Positions 1 through 8,231 of a stretch of DNA of 64,000 bases are shown piece by piece. A program made the translations under genes and the position numbers. The notes beneath the pieces are model-generated. The model was not told the DNA's origin and did not search any database. It saw only the letters and a list, made by a program, of their open reading frames with translations. Every line of letters starts with the position of its first letter. Position 1 is the first letter of the stretch. Source of the DNA: Beggiatoa alba B18LD. GTDB taxonomy: Bacteria > Pseudomonadota > Gammaproteobacteria > Beggiatoales > Beggiatoaceae. Location: assembly GCF_000245015.1 (NCBI RefSeq), contig NZ_JH600070.1, forward strand, positions 575,594-639,593, in the 5' to 3' direction.

Positions 1-1212
1 CATAAAAATAATGGTTTTTCTAATGCGGTAGATGCCCGTCAAAACACGGATTATAAAGTTAGTAAACCCATGACATCCGCTAGTAAAACAGACACAAGCC
101 CCATTATGGCAGAGCCTGAACTCATGGAAGAAAAAAAACGCTTTATTTTCCCTGTTTCCAGTAGCCTATCCCCTGTTAGCATTGGGGCGCGTCGTCCTGA
201 TGCCAGTGCGGTAAAAATTATTGGTGGACAAGGTTATGATGTCCGTCAACCAATTCCCTTGAAATATCCTAATATTCGTCAGCATTTTCTCAACGCCCGT
301 AATAATTTCTGGACACCCAACGATATCGCGATGGGTGACGATAAAATGCAATGGAATACAGGAAAATTGACAGAGGAAGAGGCATGGATGTTTAAATGCA
401 ATATTTCCTACCTCACCGCCTCTGATAACCTAGTGCCTGACAATTTAGACAATGCGATTCTGGCACAAATTACCGCAAATGAAATGCGCCAGTATTTACG
501 CTGGCAAATGGCAGAAGAAGCTAATCATATTGAATCTTATTTCTTTATATTAGAATCTTTTGGGCTAGACGTAGAAGGACAAGGGCAAATTTTCAATTTA
601 TACCAACAAGTCCCTGAATTAACCGCAAAATTAAACTGGAATTTGACATTTACCAATAACGTCGTAAATTGTGACGCGCCACTTGGTTCACGAGAAGCCA
701 ACCGTGCGTTATTAGAAGATTTAATTAGCTATTACATCTTTGAATACCTATTTTTCCCCTTAGGATTCTCCCAAGTATTTGCATTAGCCCGTCAAGGCAA
801 ACTCAGAAACACGGCACAACAATATCAATATATTTGGCGCGATGAAAACCTTCATGCCATCAATGGTCGTTGGTTAATTCGCCAAATTATCAAAGAAAAC
901 CCAGAATTATGGGATAAAGCCATGCGTGAACGGGCGCGTGCCATTATTAACGAAGCAGTTGCGTTAGAAACAAATTTCGGCAAAGCAACCATGCCCAATG
1001 GGGGAATTCCTGGTTTATCCATTAACTCTTACACCAGCTATGCTCGCTTAATGGCAAACAACATTTGCCAAGCTTTAGGCTTAGATTTACTCTTTGATAT
1101 CAAAGAACATCCTATGCCTTGGTTGTCTGAGTACGAAATGAAACAAGAAGTAAATTTCTTTGAAGGACGTGTCCGTGACTATCGAGTAGGTAGCGACCTT
1201 AAATGGGAATAG
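1..1212 (+). CDS. nrdB: Ribonucleoside-diphosphate reductase, beta subunit (class I), left end cut by window
   Basis: Small radical-carrying subunit of aerobic ribonucleotide reductase, which supplies dNTPs together with the alpha subunit. Counting from the ATG at 70, the metal and radical motif EEANHIESY gives E150, H153 and Y157, matching the E-x2-H-x3-Y pattern of Fe ligands and tyrosyl radical. A second ligand set, WRDENLHAING, and the conserved FEYLFFPLGF follow. The C-terminus NFFEGRVRDY resembles the tail that docks to NrdA. The frame stays open from base 1 to the ATG at 70, with ordinary codons and no clear ribosome site before 70, so I treat the gene as starting left of the window. 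If the ATG at 70 is the true start, the protein has 380 residues. Confidence 0.93.
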   Translation, partial: HKNNGFSNAVDARQNTDYKVSKPMTSASKTDTSPIMAEPELMEEKKRFIFPVSSSLSPVSIGARRPDASAVKIIGGQGYDVRQPIPLKYPNIRQHFLNARNNFWTPNDIAMGDDKMQWNTGKLTEEEAWMFKCNISYLTASDNLVPDNLDNAILAQITANEMRQYLRWQMAEEANHIESYFFILESFGLDVEGQGQIFNLYQQVPELTAKLNWNLTFTNNVVNCDAPLGSREANRALLEDLISYYIFEYLFFPLGFSQVFALARQGKLRNTAQQYQYIWRDENLHAINGRWLIRQIIKENPELWDKAMRERARAIINEAVALETNFGKATMPNGGIPGLSINSYTSYARLMANNICQALGLDLLFDIKEHPMPWLSEYEMKQEVNFFEGRVRDYRVGSDLKWE

Positions 1213-1252
1213 CTCATCTCATTTTTTGAAAAACGGGATCATGATGAGATTC

Positions 1253-1445
1253 TTTTAAAAAGACAACAGGTTGTCTGAATCAGAATTCTCAGGATTTTCA
1301 GGATTAGCAGAATTAAAAAGCGTGATTCACCTGACTTTTTGGTTTAAGGGTTTTAAATCCTGCTAATCCTGATTCAGACAATGTTTTAATCTTCTCTGAT
1401 AAATCCTTTTCGCGTGTTCCGACAGAGCTGCTAGGTTTTCAAAAC
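1253..1445. repeat. Composite palindromic repeat, degenerate copy
   Basis: A dyad lies downstream of nrdB. The left arm TTGTCTGAATCAGAATTC (from 1271) with AGGATTAGCAG pairs with AATCCTGCTAATCCTGATTC and CAGACAA near 1359-1383. A decayed GCTGCTAGGTTTTCAAAACC hairpin follows at about 1427. It is the same composite family found near 5.7, 12, 18.7, 25, 31, 46, 49 and 61 kb, but here the outer CTGAGTTCGG ends are not clear. Confidence 0.75.
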
Positions 1446-1703
1446 CGACTCTAACAACATCTGCTTTCATCATGGTATAAACCATGGACAAAAGTCGTCG
1501 ATTGCACAGAATAAATTTGTTATCGTACTCATTATTGTACCTGTGGAACGCAGTAGCAGACATTTAGCGATGCTCCATTATTCCTATTTTTCCTTTGGGT
1601 ACAACTTATTATTGCATCCATTCTGCTTTTTTACTGGTTTTACCATTGATAGCCTGTTTTATATCAAATATCTCGCCGAACTGGGGTTACATAGGAATCA
1701 TTT
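1446..1703. other. Intergenic region, possible decayed gene remnant
   Basis: No convincing gene. A 66-codon minus-strand frame (1363-1563) starts in unique sequence, and its last third is translated from the repeat at 1253-1445, so it cannot be an intact conserved protein. The promoter of the following pncB should lie in the last 100 bases, but I see no strong match to a consensus. Confidence 0.4.
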
Positions 1704-3194
1704 ATGAAGCATCTGCAACCACTCTACGGACATTCGCTAGCGTTACTCACCGACTTATATCAATTAACCATGGCTTATGGTTATTGGAAAACAGGCAATC
1801 CACATCAAGAAGTTATTTTCAGCCTCTTTTTTCGTAAACCCCCCTATCAAGGCGGTTATACCATTACCGCAGGGCTTGCCAGTGCCTTAGAACTTGTTGA
1901 GCAACTGCGTTTCACGGCTGAGGATGTTGCCTATCTTGCGACAATTAACGGTAATGATGGCAAACCGCTTTTTGAAAAAGGCTTTTTAGATTATCTCTAT
2001 GAACTACGTTTTACCTGTGATATCGACGCAATGCCTGAAGGGACTATTGTATTTCCTCATGAACCCTTATTACGTGTTCAAGGTGAGCTACTTCAATGCC
2101 AATTGTTAGAAACGGCATTACTCACTTTACTAAATTATCAAACACTTGTCGCTACAAAAGCCACTCGTGTATGCCAAGCCGCACAAGGTGATATGGTGCT
2201 AGAGTTTGGTTTGCGTCGTGCACAGGGTATCGATGGTGGTCTCAGTGCTAGCCGTGCTGCTTATATTGGCGGGTGTACAGGCACATCAAACGTTTTAGCG
2301 GGTAAACTCTTTGATATGCCTGTGAAAGGGACACATGCGCATAGTTGGGTCATGGTTTTCCCGAATGAATTAACCGCATTTCAAACTTATGCCAATGTTT
2401 TACCTAATAACTGCATCTTCCTTGTTGATACCTATGACACCTTACAGGGGGTACAACATGCTATCGAAGTTGGTCAATCGCTACGTCAACAAGGGCATGA
2501 AATGGTAGGTATTCGCTTAGATTCAGGGGATTTATGCGAACTTAGCCGACAAGCTCGCCAACAACTTGACCAAGCGGGATTTACTGACGCGCTGATTGTC
2601 GCCAGTAATGACCTAGATGAATATGCTATTCAAAGCCTAAAACAGCAGGGTGCAGCAATTAATGCTTGGGGAATTGGCACAAAATTAGTGACCAGTTATG
2701 ATGAACCTGCACTCGGTGGCGTGTACAAATTAACAGCGATTAAAAATCAAGAAAATTGCTGGGAATATCGCATTAAAGTGTCTGAACAATCTATTAAAAC
2801 AACGAACCCTGGTATTTTACAAGTTCGTCGTTTCTACAATGATCAAGGGTTTTTCCTTGGTGATATGCTTTATGATATTTTACAACCACCATCTGGTAAC
2901 CCTGTACTGGTGAATATTAATGACACACAAAAATTATTAAAAATTAGTCCTGAAGTGCTATATGAGGATTTACTCATCCCTGTGATGCGTCAAGGCAAAA
3001 CCCTAGCAAATCAGCCAAAGTCTTTACTAGACATTCGCCAATATCTACAACAACAATTACAGCGTTATCCCGATAATTTCAAACGCCTTGAAAATCCTGA
3101 TATATATCCCGTCAGTTTAGAAGGAAGCGTCTTCTTACATAAAGAACACCTGATCAACCAAACTAAACAATCAAAAACCCGTTACCAAATGTAA
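1704..3194 (+). CDS. pncB: Nicotinate phosphoribosyltransferase
   Basis: Converts nicotinate, PRPP and ATP to nicotinate mononucleotide, the first step of the Preiss-Handler NAD salvage route, in the cytosol. The N-terminal LALLTDLYQLTMAYGYWKTG is characteristic of the family, as are EFGLRRAQGIDGGLSASRAA and CTGTSNVLAGKLFDMPVKGT, which is followed by HAHSW containing the conserved His region. RLDSGDL contributes to the phosphate and ribose site. At 496 residues it matches the long bacterial NAPRT type rather than the roughly 400-residue E. coli PncB. It is separated from nrdB by a repeat and is followed 68 bases later by gcvR; cotranscription is possible but not shown. Confidence 0.95.
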   Translation: MKHLQPLYGHSLALLTDLYQLTMAYGYWKTGNPHQEVIFSLFFRKPPYQGGYTITAGLASALELVEQLRFTAEDVAYLATINGNDGKPLFEKGFLDYLYELRFTCDIDAMPEGTIVFPHEPLLRVQGELLQCQLLETALLTLLNYQTLVATKATRVCQAAQGDMVLEFGLRRAQGIDGGLSASRAAYIGGCTGTSNVLAGKLFDMPVKGTHAHSWVMVFPNELTAFQTYANVLPNNCIFLVDTYDTLQGVQHAIEVGQSLRQQGHEMVGIRLDSGDLCELSRQARQQLDQAGFTDALIVASNDLDEYAIQSLKQQGAAINAWGIGTKLVTSYDEPALGGVYKLTAIKNQENCWEYRIKVSEQSIKTTNPGILQVRRFYNDQGFFLGDMLYDILQPPSGNPVLVNINDTQKLLKISPEVLYEDLLIPVMRQGKTLANQPKSLLDIRQYLQQQLQRYPDNFKRLENPDIYPVSLEGSVFLHKEHLINQTKQSKTRYQM

Positions 3195-3262
3195 TGGAAT
3201 GACGGTATGCTATAACCGTTAATACTAAAAACTCACAATTCCACCTAAGCTATTAAACATTC

Positions 3263-3784
3263 ATGCAACTTGTGATTTGTGCCATCGCGCCACATAAACC
3301 CCAACTTATTAAACAACTCAGCCGTACACTGGTTGACAGTGGTGGCAATATTGAAGAACTGCGCCTAACGACACTGGGTGACCAAGTCAGTTTATTTCTA
3401 TCTATCTCTGGCACGTGGAACGCTATTGCCAAAATAGAAACGCAATTCCCCCGTTTACAAGAACAACTGGGAATTACTATCCTAAGTCAACGCGCAGAAA
3501 CCCTACCCAAACTGACGAATCACTTACCCTACCTGATTGAAGTTGTCGCAATTTACAACGCAGAAATTCTACCCAATATCGTGCGTTTTTTTAGCGATGC
3601 AGATGTTCGGATTGAAGACATCAATAGCCATACTTATACCCTTGCACAACTTGAAACCCTCATGCTCTCCCTCACATTACGTATTTACGTTCCGAATACT
3701 ATCGTCATCAGTAATTTACGCGGTGATTTTTTTGACCTTGCTGACGAACTCAACCTAGATGCCGTGATGGAACCCATCAAATAA
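3263..3784 (+). CDS. gcvR: GcvR-like ACT-domain regulator
   Basis: A 173-residue protein of two ACT domains. The first, about residues 1-75, begins VICAIAPHKPQLIKQLSRTL and contains GGNIEELRLT. The second, about 90-165, carries YNAEILPNIVRFFSDADVRI. In E. coli, GcvR binds GcvA and glycine to control the glycine cleavage operon; no gcvA or gcv genes are in this window. It lies 21 bases before the bcp peroxiredoxin gene. The gcvR-bcp order is common in gammaproteobacteria, which supports the call. There is no DNA-binding domain, as expected. Confidence 0.88.
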   Translation: MQLVICAIAPHKPQLIKQLSRTLVDSGGNIEELRLTTLGDQVSLFLSISGTWNAIAKIETQFPRLQEQLGITILSQRAETLPKLTNHLPYLIEVVAIYNAEILPNIVRFFSDADVRIEDINSHTYTLAQLETLMLSLTLRIYVPNTIVISNLRGDFFDLADELNLDAVMEPIK

Positions 3785-3805
3785 CACAAAAAATAGGAAA
3801 CTAAC

Positions 3806-4276
3806 ATGAGTTTAACGATAGGCGACGCGCTTCCAGACATCAGCCTACCCGCGACGGGTGATAAAACCATTTCCCTCCGAGACTGTCGCGGACAAATCCT
3901 TGTCCTTTATTTCTACCCCCGCGACGATACCCCAGGATGCACACAAGAAGGTCAAGATTTCCGCGACCACTTTGCCGATTTTCAAGCTAAAAATGCCCTT
4001 ATCCTTGGCGTATCCCGCGACAGCGTCAAAAAACACGAGAAATTTAAATTAAAATACGAATTTCCCTTTGATTTACTCGCCGATGAAGAAGAAAAACTCT
4101 GCGCAATTTTTGACATTGTCAAAGCTAAAAATATGTATGGCAAACAAGTTCGCGGAATAGAAAGAAGTACCTTTATTTTTGATAAAGACGGCATTCTTCG
4201 CCACGAATGGCGCAAGGTAAAAATTCCCGACCACGTTAAAACCGTGCTTGCTTGCGTAGAAGCACTAAACCAATAA
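3806..4276 (+). CDS. bcp: Thioredoxin-dependent thiol peroxidase (Bcp/PrxQ family)
   Basis: A 156-residue peroxiredoxin that reduces H2O2 and organic peroxides in the cytosol. The peroxidatic Cys is C45 in FYPRDDTPGCTQEGQDFRDH, and R118-equivalent family features such as GIERSTFIFDKDG are present. The resolving Cys usually five residues after the peroxidatic one in E. coli Bcp is replaced by Gln, so the enzyme may be 1-Cys or use C99 (in EEEKLCAIFD). The start is preceded by AGGAAA (TAGGAAACTAACATG), a good ribosome site. It is likely cotranscribed with gcvR, with a gap of 21 bases. Confidence 0.94.
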   Translation: MSLTIGDALPDISLPATGDKTISLRDCRGQILVLYFYPRDDTPGCTQEGQDFRDHFADFQAKNALILGVSRDSVKKHEKFKLKYEFPFDLLADEEEKLCAIFDIVKAKNMYGKQVRGIERSTFIFDKDGILRHEWRKVKIPDHVKTVLACVEALNQ

Positions 4277-4360
4277 CCCCGCGCCTAACTCCCCCTACAA
4301 GCGGGGGAAACAATCACACATCATAAATAGTCTGGTGCATTAATGAGGTCAAACTGATTT

Positions 4361-5704
4361 ATGTACTATGAACACTTCGGCTTAGAATCCCCCCCCTTCA
4401 AAATTACGCCTGACACCCATCTTTTTTACTCAGGCGGAAAACGTGGGCTTGTCCTAGATGCCTTACTATATGCCATCAAAACAGGTGAAGGCATCATTAA
4501 AGTCGTTGGTGAAGTGGGCAGCGGAAAAACCATGCTTTGTCGAATGCTAGAGGCCCGTTTACCTAAACAAGTTGAAGTCGTTTACCTTGCAAACCCCCAT
4601 GTTTCCCCCGACATGGTTTTACACGCTATCGCGTTTGAAATGCGCCTGACGATTAAAACCGAAGATAACCGTTTACACGTGATGCATCGCCTACAAGCCG
4701 CCCTCCTTGAAAAACATGCACAAGGTCGACAAGTTGTCGTGTTTATCGAAGAAGCGCAAGCCATGCCATTGGAAACACTAGAAGAAATTCGCCTATTAAC
4801 TAATTTAGAAACAAACCGCGATAAACTCCTACAAATGGTACTGTTTGGACAGCCAGAACTCGATGCTAACCTTGCAAAGCCCCATGTTCGCCAACTAAAA
4901 GAACGCATAACCCATAATTTCTACTTAGAACCCCTAAATAAACAAGAAATAGAAAACTACCTCTATTTTCGTATGCAATCTGTTGGCTATCGTGGGCTTC
5001 CCGTCTTTGATAAAGCCGCAATTAAAATGCTATACATTATTTCACAAGGACTTATCCGCCGACTGAACATACTCGCTGATAAAGCCTTATTGATTGCATT
5101 TATGGAAAATACACACTTTGTACAAAAAAAATACATCCTACGCGCTGCACAAGACAGCAATTTTTCCATTCCTTATCAAAACAAAATACCGCTAAAAAGC
5201 GTTAGCTTAATCCTACTTATCCTATTGCTGACTTTTCTACTCTCTCCCCATAACACATGGATAAATCAACAATTACAACAACTATTTTCACCGCCACAAA
5301 ATTCATTACAGCCCATCACCACACCACCACCGATTAAGCCCTCTCCGTCGCAAAACACACCCGCAACAGACTCGATAACCCTACCCAGCCAGTTACAACA
5401 ACGCTTAATCGACTCAAACACACGCTTAAAACAACTCAATCCCCAATCCTACACCTTGCAACTTTTCCAAATTAATGACGATAAGCCTGAAGAATTAGAA
5501 CGTTTTTTACGCTTGCCTGATGTACAACGCTTGCAAACAGAACTTTTAGTGCTAGATATTGGACAAAGTTTGATAATCATTTACGGCATATATCCTGATG
5601 AAATACAGGCGGATAATGCATTAAAAAATTTAGCCGAGCGGTTACAACGGAATAAACCGTTTATCCGTCAAATCAATAATCTGCTGAAAGTTAAATCAAC
5701 CTGA
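4361..5704 (+). CDS. ExeA/DamX-like AAA ATPase with membrane segment and SPOR-like C-terminus
   Basis: A 447-residue protein. The N-terminal YYEHFGLESPPFKITPDTHL is typical of the ExeA/MshM family. Walker A is VGEVGSGKTMLC (about 46-57), Walker B VVVFIEEAQAMP and the sensor region VLFGQPELDANL. One membrane span lies at about residues 278-297 (SVSLILLILLLTFLLS), then a Pro/Gln-rich linker and a C-terminal domain with QSYTLQLFQINDD that looks SPOR-like and may bind peptidoglycan. Relatives work in type II secretion, type IV pili or cell division. No secretion genes adjoin it, so the exact partner is unknown. The stop codon lies inside the left end of the following repeat (CAACCTGAGTTTGG). Confidence 0.85.
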   Translation: MYYEHFGLESPPFKITPDTHLFYSGGKRGLVLDALLYAIKTGEGIIKVVGEVGSGKTMLCRMLEARLPKQVEVVYLANPHVSPDMVLHAIAFEMRLTIKTEDNRLHVMHRLQAALLEKHAQGRQVVVFIEEAQAMPLETLEEIRLLTNLETNRDKLLQMVLFGQPELDANLAKPHVRQLKERITHNFYLEPLNKQEIENYLYFRMQSVGYRGLPVFDKAAIKMLYIISQGLIRRLNILADKALLIAFMENTHFVQKKYILRAAQDSNFSIPYQNKIPLKSVSLILLILLLTFLLSPHNTWINQQLQQLFSPPQNSLQPITTPPPIKPSPSQNTPATDSITLPSQLQQRLIDSNTRLKQLNPQSYTLQLFQINDDKPEELERFLRLPDVQRLQTELLVLDIGQSLIIIYGIYPDEIQADNALKNLAERLQRNKPFIRQINNLLKVKST

Positions 5705-5955
5705 GTTTGGCGAAATTTTATAAGATTAACGCGAGTTTCTTTTGAAATGACAACAGCTTGTCTGAATCAGAATTTTCAGAATTAACAGAATTTTCAGAAT
5801 TAAAAAGACAAGAAAACTAAAAGAATAAAAAATTATGTTTTTAATTCTGCTAATTCTGAAAATTCTGTGAATTCTGATTCAGACAAAAAAAGACCTGCTA
5901 GGTTTTGAAAACGTAGCAGGTCTTTGTTTTATAACACACGCAAAACTGGGGTTAT
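5697..5955. repeat. Composite palindromic repeat element
   Basis: Outer inverted ends are AACCTGAGTTTGGCGAAATT at the left and the AACACACGCAAAACTGGGGTT type at the right. Inside are a long imperfect dyad (TTGTCTGAATCAGAATTTTC at about 5759 pairing with the AATTCTGATTCAGACAA end near 5885) and a short hairpin at 5892-5925, GACCTGCTAGG with AGCAGGTC. The left end supplies the stop codon of the ATPase gene, so the element probably trimmed or replaced the original 3' end. This 345-base stretch between genes holds nothing else that I can support. Confidence 0.85.
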
Positions 5956-6049
5956 ATTTTAAACGCAAGCGCAACCAGTCTTCACAAAACCAGTGCAATA
6001 ATGGAAAGAGAAGAGAGAGGGATATAAAAAAACAACTCGTTAAAAGAGA

Positions 6050-6361
6050 TTACAATTCATTTTGCAGATATAACAAAAAGGCTTTAATCACGTCTTCATT
6101 CCGTTTATAAAATACCCATTGCCCGACTCGTTGCGAAGTTACCAAGCCTGTACGTTGCAAAATTGCCAAATATGCTGAAATCGTCGATTGAGATAAGCCC
6201 GCACGTTCATAGATACGTCCAACACAAACGCCTGTTTCTTCTAGCGAATGCTCCTGCGGTTGAAAGTGTTTTTCAGGCTCTTTTAACCACATTAATATTT
6301 CTCGACGCACTGGATTAGACAGTGCTTTGATGATGCCATCGATATCTATTTCATTACTCAC
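6050..6361 (-). CDS. ArsR-family winged-helix regulator
   Basis: A 103-residue helix-turn-helix protein. IIKALSNPVRREILMWLKEP opens the ArsR fold, and the recognition helix region is RAGLSQSTISAYLAILQRTG followed by the wing LVTSQRVGQWVFYKRNE. There is a single Cys in TGVCVGRIYER just before the recognition helices and no CxC or His-rich metal site, so a thiol or electrophile switch is more likely than metal sensing (inference). It lies downstream of the flavin reductase gene on the same strand, separated by 175 bases containing a terminator-like hairpin, so it is probably transcribed on its own. It may control the reductase. Confidence 0.85.
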   Translation of the reverse strand: MSNEIDIDGIIKALSNPVRREILMWLKEPEKHFQPQEHSLEETGVCVGRIYERAGLSQSTISAYLAILQRTGLVTSQRVGQWVFYKRNEDVIKAFLLYLQNEL

Positions 6362-6463
6362 GTACTACTACCTCAACTTAACATAGCGACTGCGTTTAAG
6401 ACGCGCTCTTTATTTAATTTTAAAGTTTATTTCAGCAGGTGTATTAAAAATGTTTATAAATAA

Positions 6464-6500
6464 AGACCCGACGGGAAGTATATCGCCAGTCAGGTCTTAA
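6464..6500 (-). terminator. Probable Rho-independent terminator of the flavin reductase gene
   Basis: Read on the minus strand, AAGACCTGACTGG pairs with CCCGTCGGGTCTT around a 10-base loop, with two mismatched pairs, and is followed by TTTATTTAT. It lies 37 bases after the stop codon of the reductase, between that gene and the ArsR-type gene. Confidence 0.65.
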
Positions 6501-6536
6501 AAAACGTCAACAAGTCGCCATTTTACCGCGTTATGC

Positions 6537-7667
6537 TTAAACAATCAGTGTTGTTAATGCCTCACTGCTAAAATTTTTAATGGATTCGTAATGTCCTGAG
6601 CGTACTTTATTTGCCCATTCAGGTTCGGATAATAACGCTCTTCCTACTGCAACTAAGTCAAATTTATGCTGTTCTAACCGTTCAGCTAAGGTGCTGAGTT
6701 GTTCGAATTGAAGGCTGGGATAATCTTTGCCTTGGAATTGTTCTAAGGAAAAAGCACGGTCAAGTCCAATGCTACCAACGGTAATCACTGATTTATTAGT
6801 TAAGCGTTGTGTCCATGTGGCTAAGTTATCGGGCGAATCGGTAAATTCTGCCTCCCAAAAACGCCGTGTGCTGGCGTGAAACACATCAACCCCAGCATTA
6901 GCTAAGGGTTGCAGAATGCGTTTTAACTCGTCAGGGGTATTGGCTAAACGTGCTTTATAATCGCGTTGTTTCCATTGTGAAAAACGGAAAACAATCGGAA
7001 AATCAGGGTTAACCGCTGCCCGCACGGCTTTGACAATTTCAACAGGAAAGCGCACTCGATTTTCAATTGAGCCACCATATTCATCCTGCCGTTGGTTTGT
7101 CCCTTCCCATAAAAAGTTATCTAACAGATATTCGTGTGCGCCATGAATTTCAACACCATCAAACCCAATACGCTCCGCATCACGGGCTGCTTGGGCAAAG
7201 GCTTCTACCACGGCTTGAATATCTGTTTTGGTCATTGCCCGTACAACCAGCTTGCCATCTTCTTCAATATCCATAGGACCCACACCGCCAATGGTCGGGT
7301 CAGGCTCTAACCCTGCACGGCGAATAATGCCGACGTGCCATAATTGCGGAATAATTTTTCCACCGGCTTGATGCACGGCATCAACGACCTTTTTCCAACC
7401 CGCAAGGGCTTGTTCACCATAGAATGCAGGCACATTAGGATATCCATTTGCGGAAGGATGATTGATATAAGTTCCTTCCGTAATGATTAAGCCGACACCG
7501 CCTTCTGCCCGTCGCCGATAATAATTGGCTACGTCTGTAGTTGGGATACCGTTGGGAGAATGGTTTCTTGTCATTGGTGCCATTACAACACGATTCGGTA
7601 ATTGTTGGCGACCAAAGGCAAAAGGTTGAAAAAGGGTTGCATTTAAACGTTCAGTCAGTGCTTGCAT
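6537..7667 (-). CDS. nemA: Old-yellow-enzyme family NAD(P)H:flavin oxidoreductase / alkene reductase
   Basis: A 376-residue FMN TIM-barrel enzyme that reduces activated C=C bonds, quinones, nitro compounds or N-ethylmaleimide-like electrophiles with NAD(P)H. Visible family signatures are LPNRVVMAPMTRNHS at the N-terminus, PQLWHVG, the His pair in VEIHGAHEYLLDNFLWEGTN (HxxH instead of HxxN; both occur in the family), DEYGGSIENRVRF, and VAVGRALLSEPEWANKVRSG at the C-terminus. TAAGGAATAAAAA before the ATG is a good ribosome site. The downstream ArsR-type gene may be its regulator. The symbol is by family resemblance; substrate preference cannot be read. Confidence 0.9.
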   Translation of the reverse strand: MQALTERLNATLFQPFAFGRQQLPNRVVMAPMTRNHSPNGIPTTDVANYYRRRAEGGVGLIITEGTYINHPSANGYPNVPAFYGEQALAGWKKVVDAVHQAGGKIIPQLWHVGIIRRAGLEPDPTIGGVGPMDIEEDGKLVVRAMTKTDIQAVVEAFAQAARDAERIGFDGVEIHGAHEYLLDNFLWEGTNQRQDEYGGSIENRVRFPVEIVKAVRAAVNPDFPIVFRFSQWKQRDYKARLANTPDELKRILQPLANAGVDVFHASTRRFWEAEFTDSPDNLATWTQRLTNKSVITVGSIGLDRAFSLEQFQGKDYPSLQFEQLSTLAERLEQHKFDLVAVGRALLSEPEWANKVRSGHYESIKNFSSEALTTLIV

Positions 7668-7719
7668 TTTTTATTCCTTAACAATATTTTACGGTTAATT
7701 TATTTACAGGTATATTTAT

Positions 7720-7739
7720 ATATTTAAAATATTAAATAT
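7720..7739. promoter_or_regulatory. AT-rich palindrome upstream of the flavin reductase, candidate operator
   Basis: ATATTTAA and TTAAATAT form perfect 8-base arms around AATA, 53 bases upstream of the reductase start codon. ArsR-family proteins often bind AT-rich palindromes of similar form. In an AT-rich intergenic region such palindromes also arise by chance, so the call is tentative. Confidence 0.35.
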
Positions 7740-7796
7740 TCAAGACCACTAAGTTAAAATATTTTTTACTTTTGTAAAATCAAGTTGTTGTAGTTA

Positions 7797-7868
7797 ATGA
7801 ATTCAAGTTCAACGAGTTTTCTAAACAAGAACAGAGACCTGCTAGGCTTTCAACATTTAGCAGGTCTG
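7797..7868. repeat. Short copy of composite repeat (TAGCAGGT hairpin with decayed left end)
   Basis: TTCAAGTTCAACGAGTTTTC resembles the CTGAGTTCGGCGAG end of the family, followed by the hairpin GACCTGCTAGG / TTTAGCAGGTC at about 7834-7867. The long internal dyad is absent. It lies between the divergently placed small membrane protein's 3' end and the reductase promoter region. Confidence 0.65.
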
Positions 7869-7912
7869 TTGGGGCGCGGTGAAAACCTTTCCCAACGTGT
7901 ACGTTTGAATAT

Positions 7913-8104
7913 TTAGTATTTTAATCGCACCGTTTTATCACCGGGTCCTACGATATACCATGCAATAAAACCCAAGACAGGCAGTAATAAAATAATCACT
8001 ATCCAAATAACTTTATGTTCAACAGGCACGCTGGATTGTGTAATTTTCAGAATGGCAAAAATATCAGCAACAACAATTAATAAGCTCAGTATAAAGTGCA
8101 ACAT
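7913..8104 (-). CDS. Small PLDc_N-type membrane protein
   Basis: A 63-residue protein with two predicted membrane helices, LHFILSLLIVVADIFAILK and IWIVIILLLPVLGFIAWYIV. The ending GFIAWYIVGPGDK matches the PLDc_N module found at the N-terminus of cardiolipin synthases and as free-standing small proteins; no catalytic HKD motif follows, so it is not itself a phospholipase. The ATG at 8104 is preferred over one 25 codons upstream because AGGAAAC lies five bases before it. Function unknown; probably a membrane accessory protein. Confidence 0.75.
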   Translation of the reverse strand: MLHFILSLLIVVADIFAILKITQSSVPVEHKVIWIVIILLLPVLGFIAWYIVGPGDKTVRLKY

Positions 8105-8231
8105 AAAATGTTTCCTGTGAGAATTACTATTGTCTAACGAGATAATATGATTCAATGCGGTTTTTCTGAGGACATTCAAGCCCTCTATCGTTTAAGTTGT
8201 TTAATCACTGCTTGATTTTGACAGAGTCGTA

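Noticed and set aside
5752-5886. Short direct and inverted GAATTTTCAGAATTAACA units suggesting a CRISPR array
   Set aside because: The units form one long dyad, have no regular spacers, and recur as whole elements across the window; no cas genes are present.
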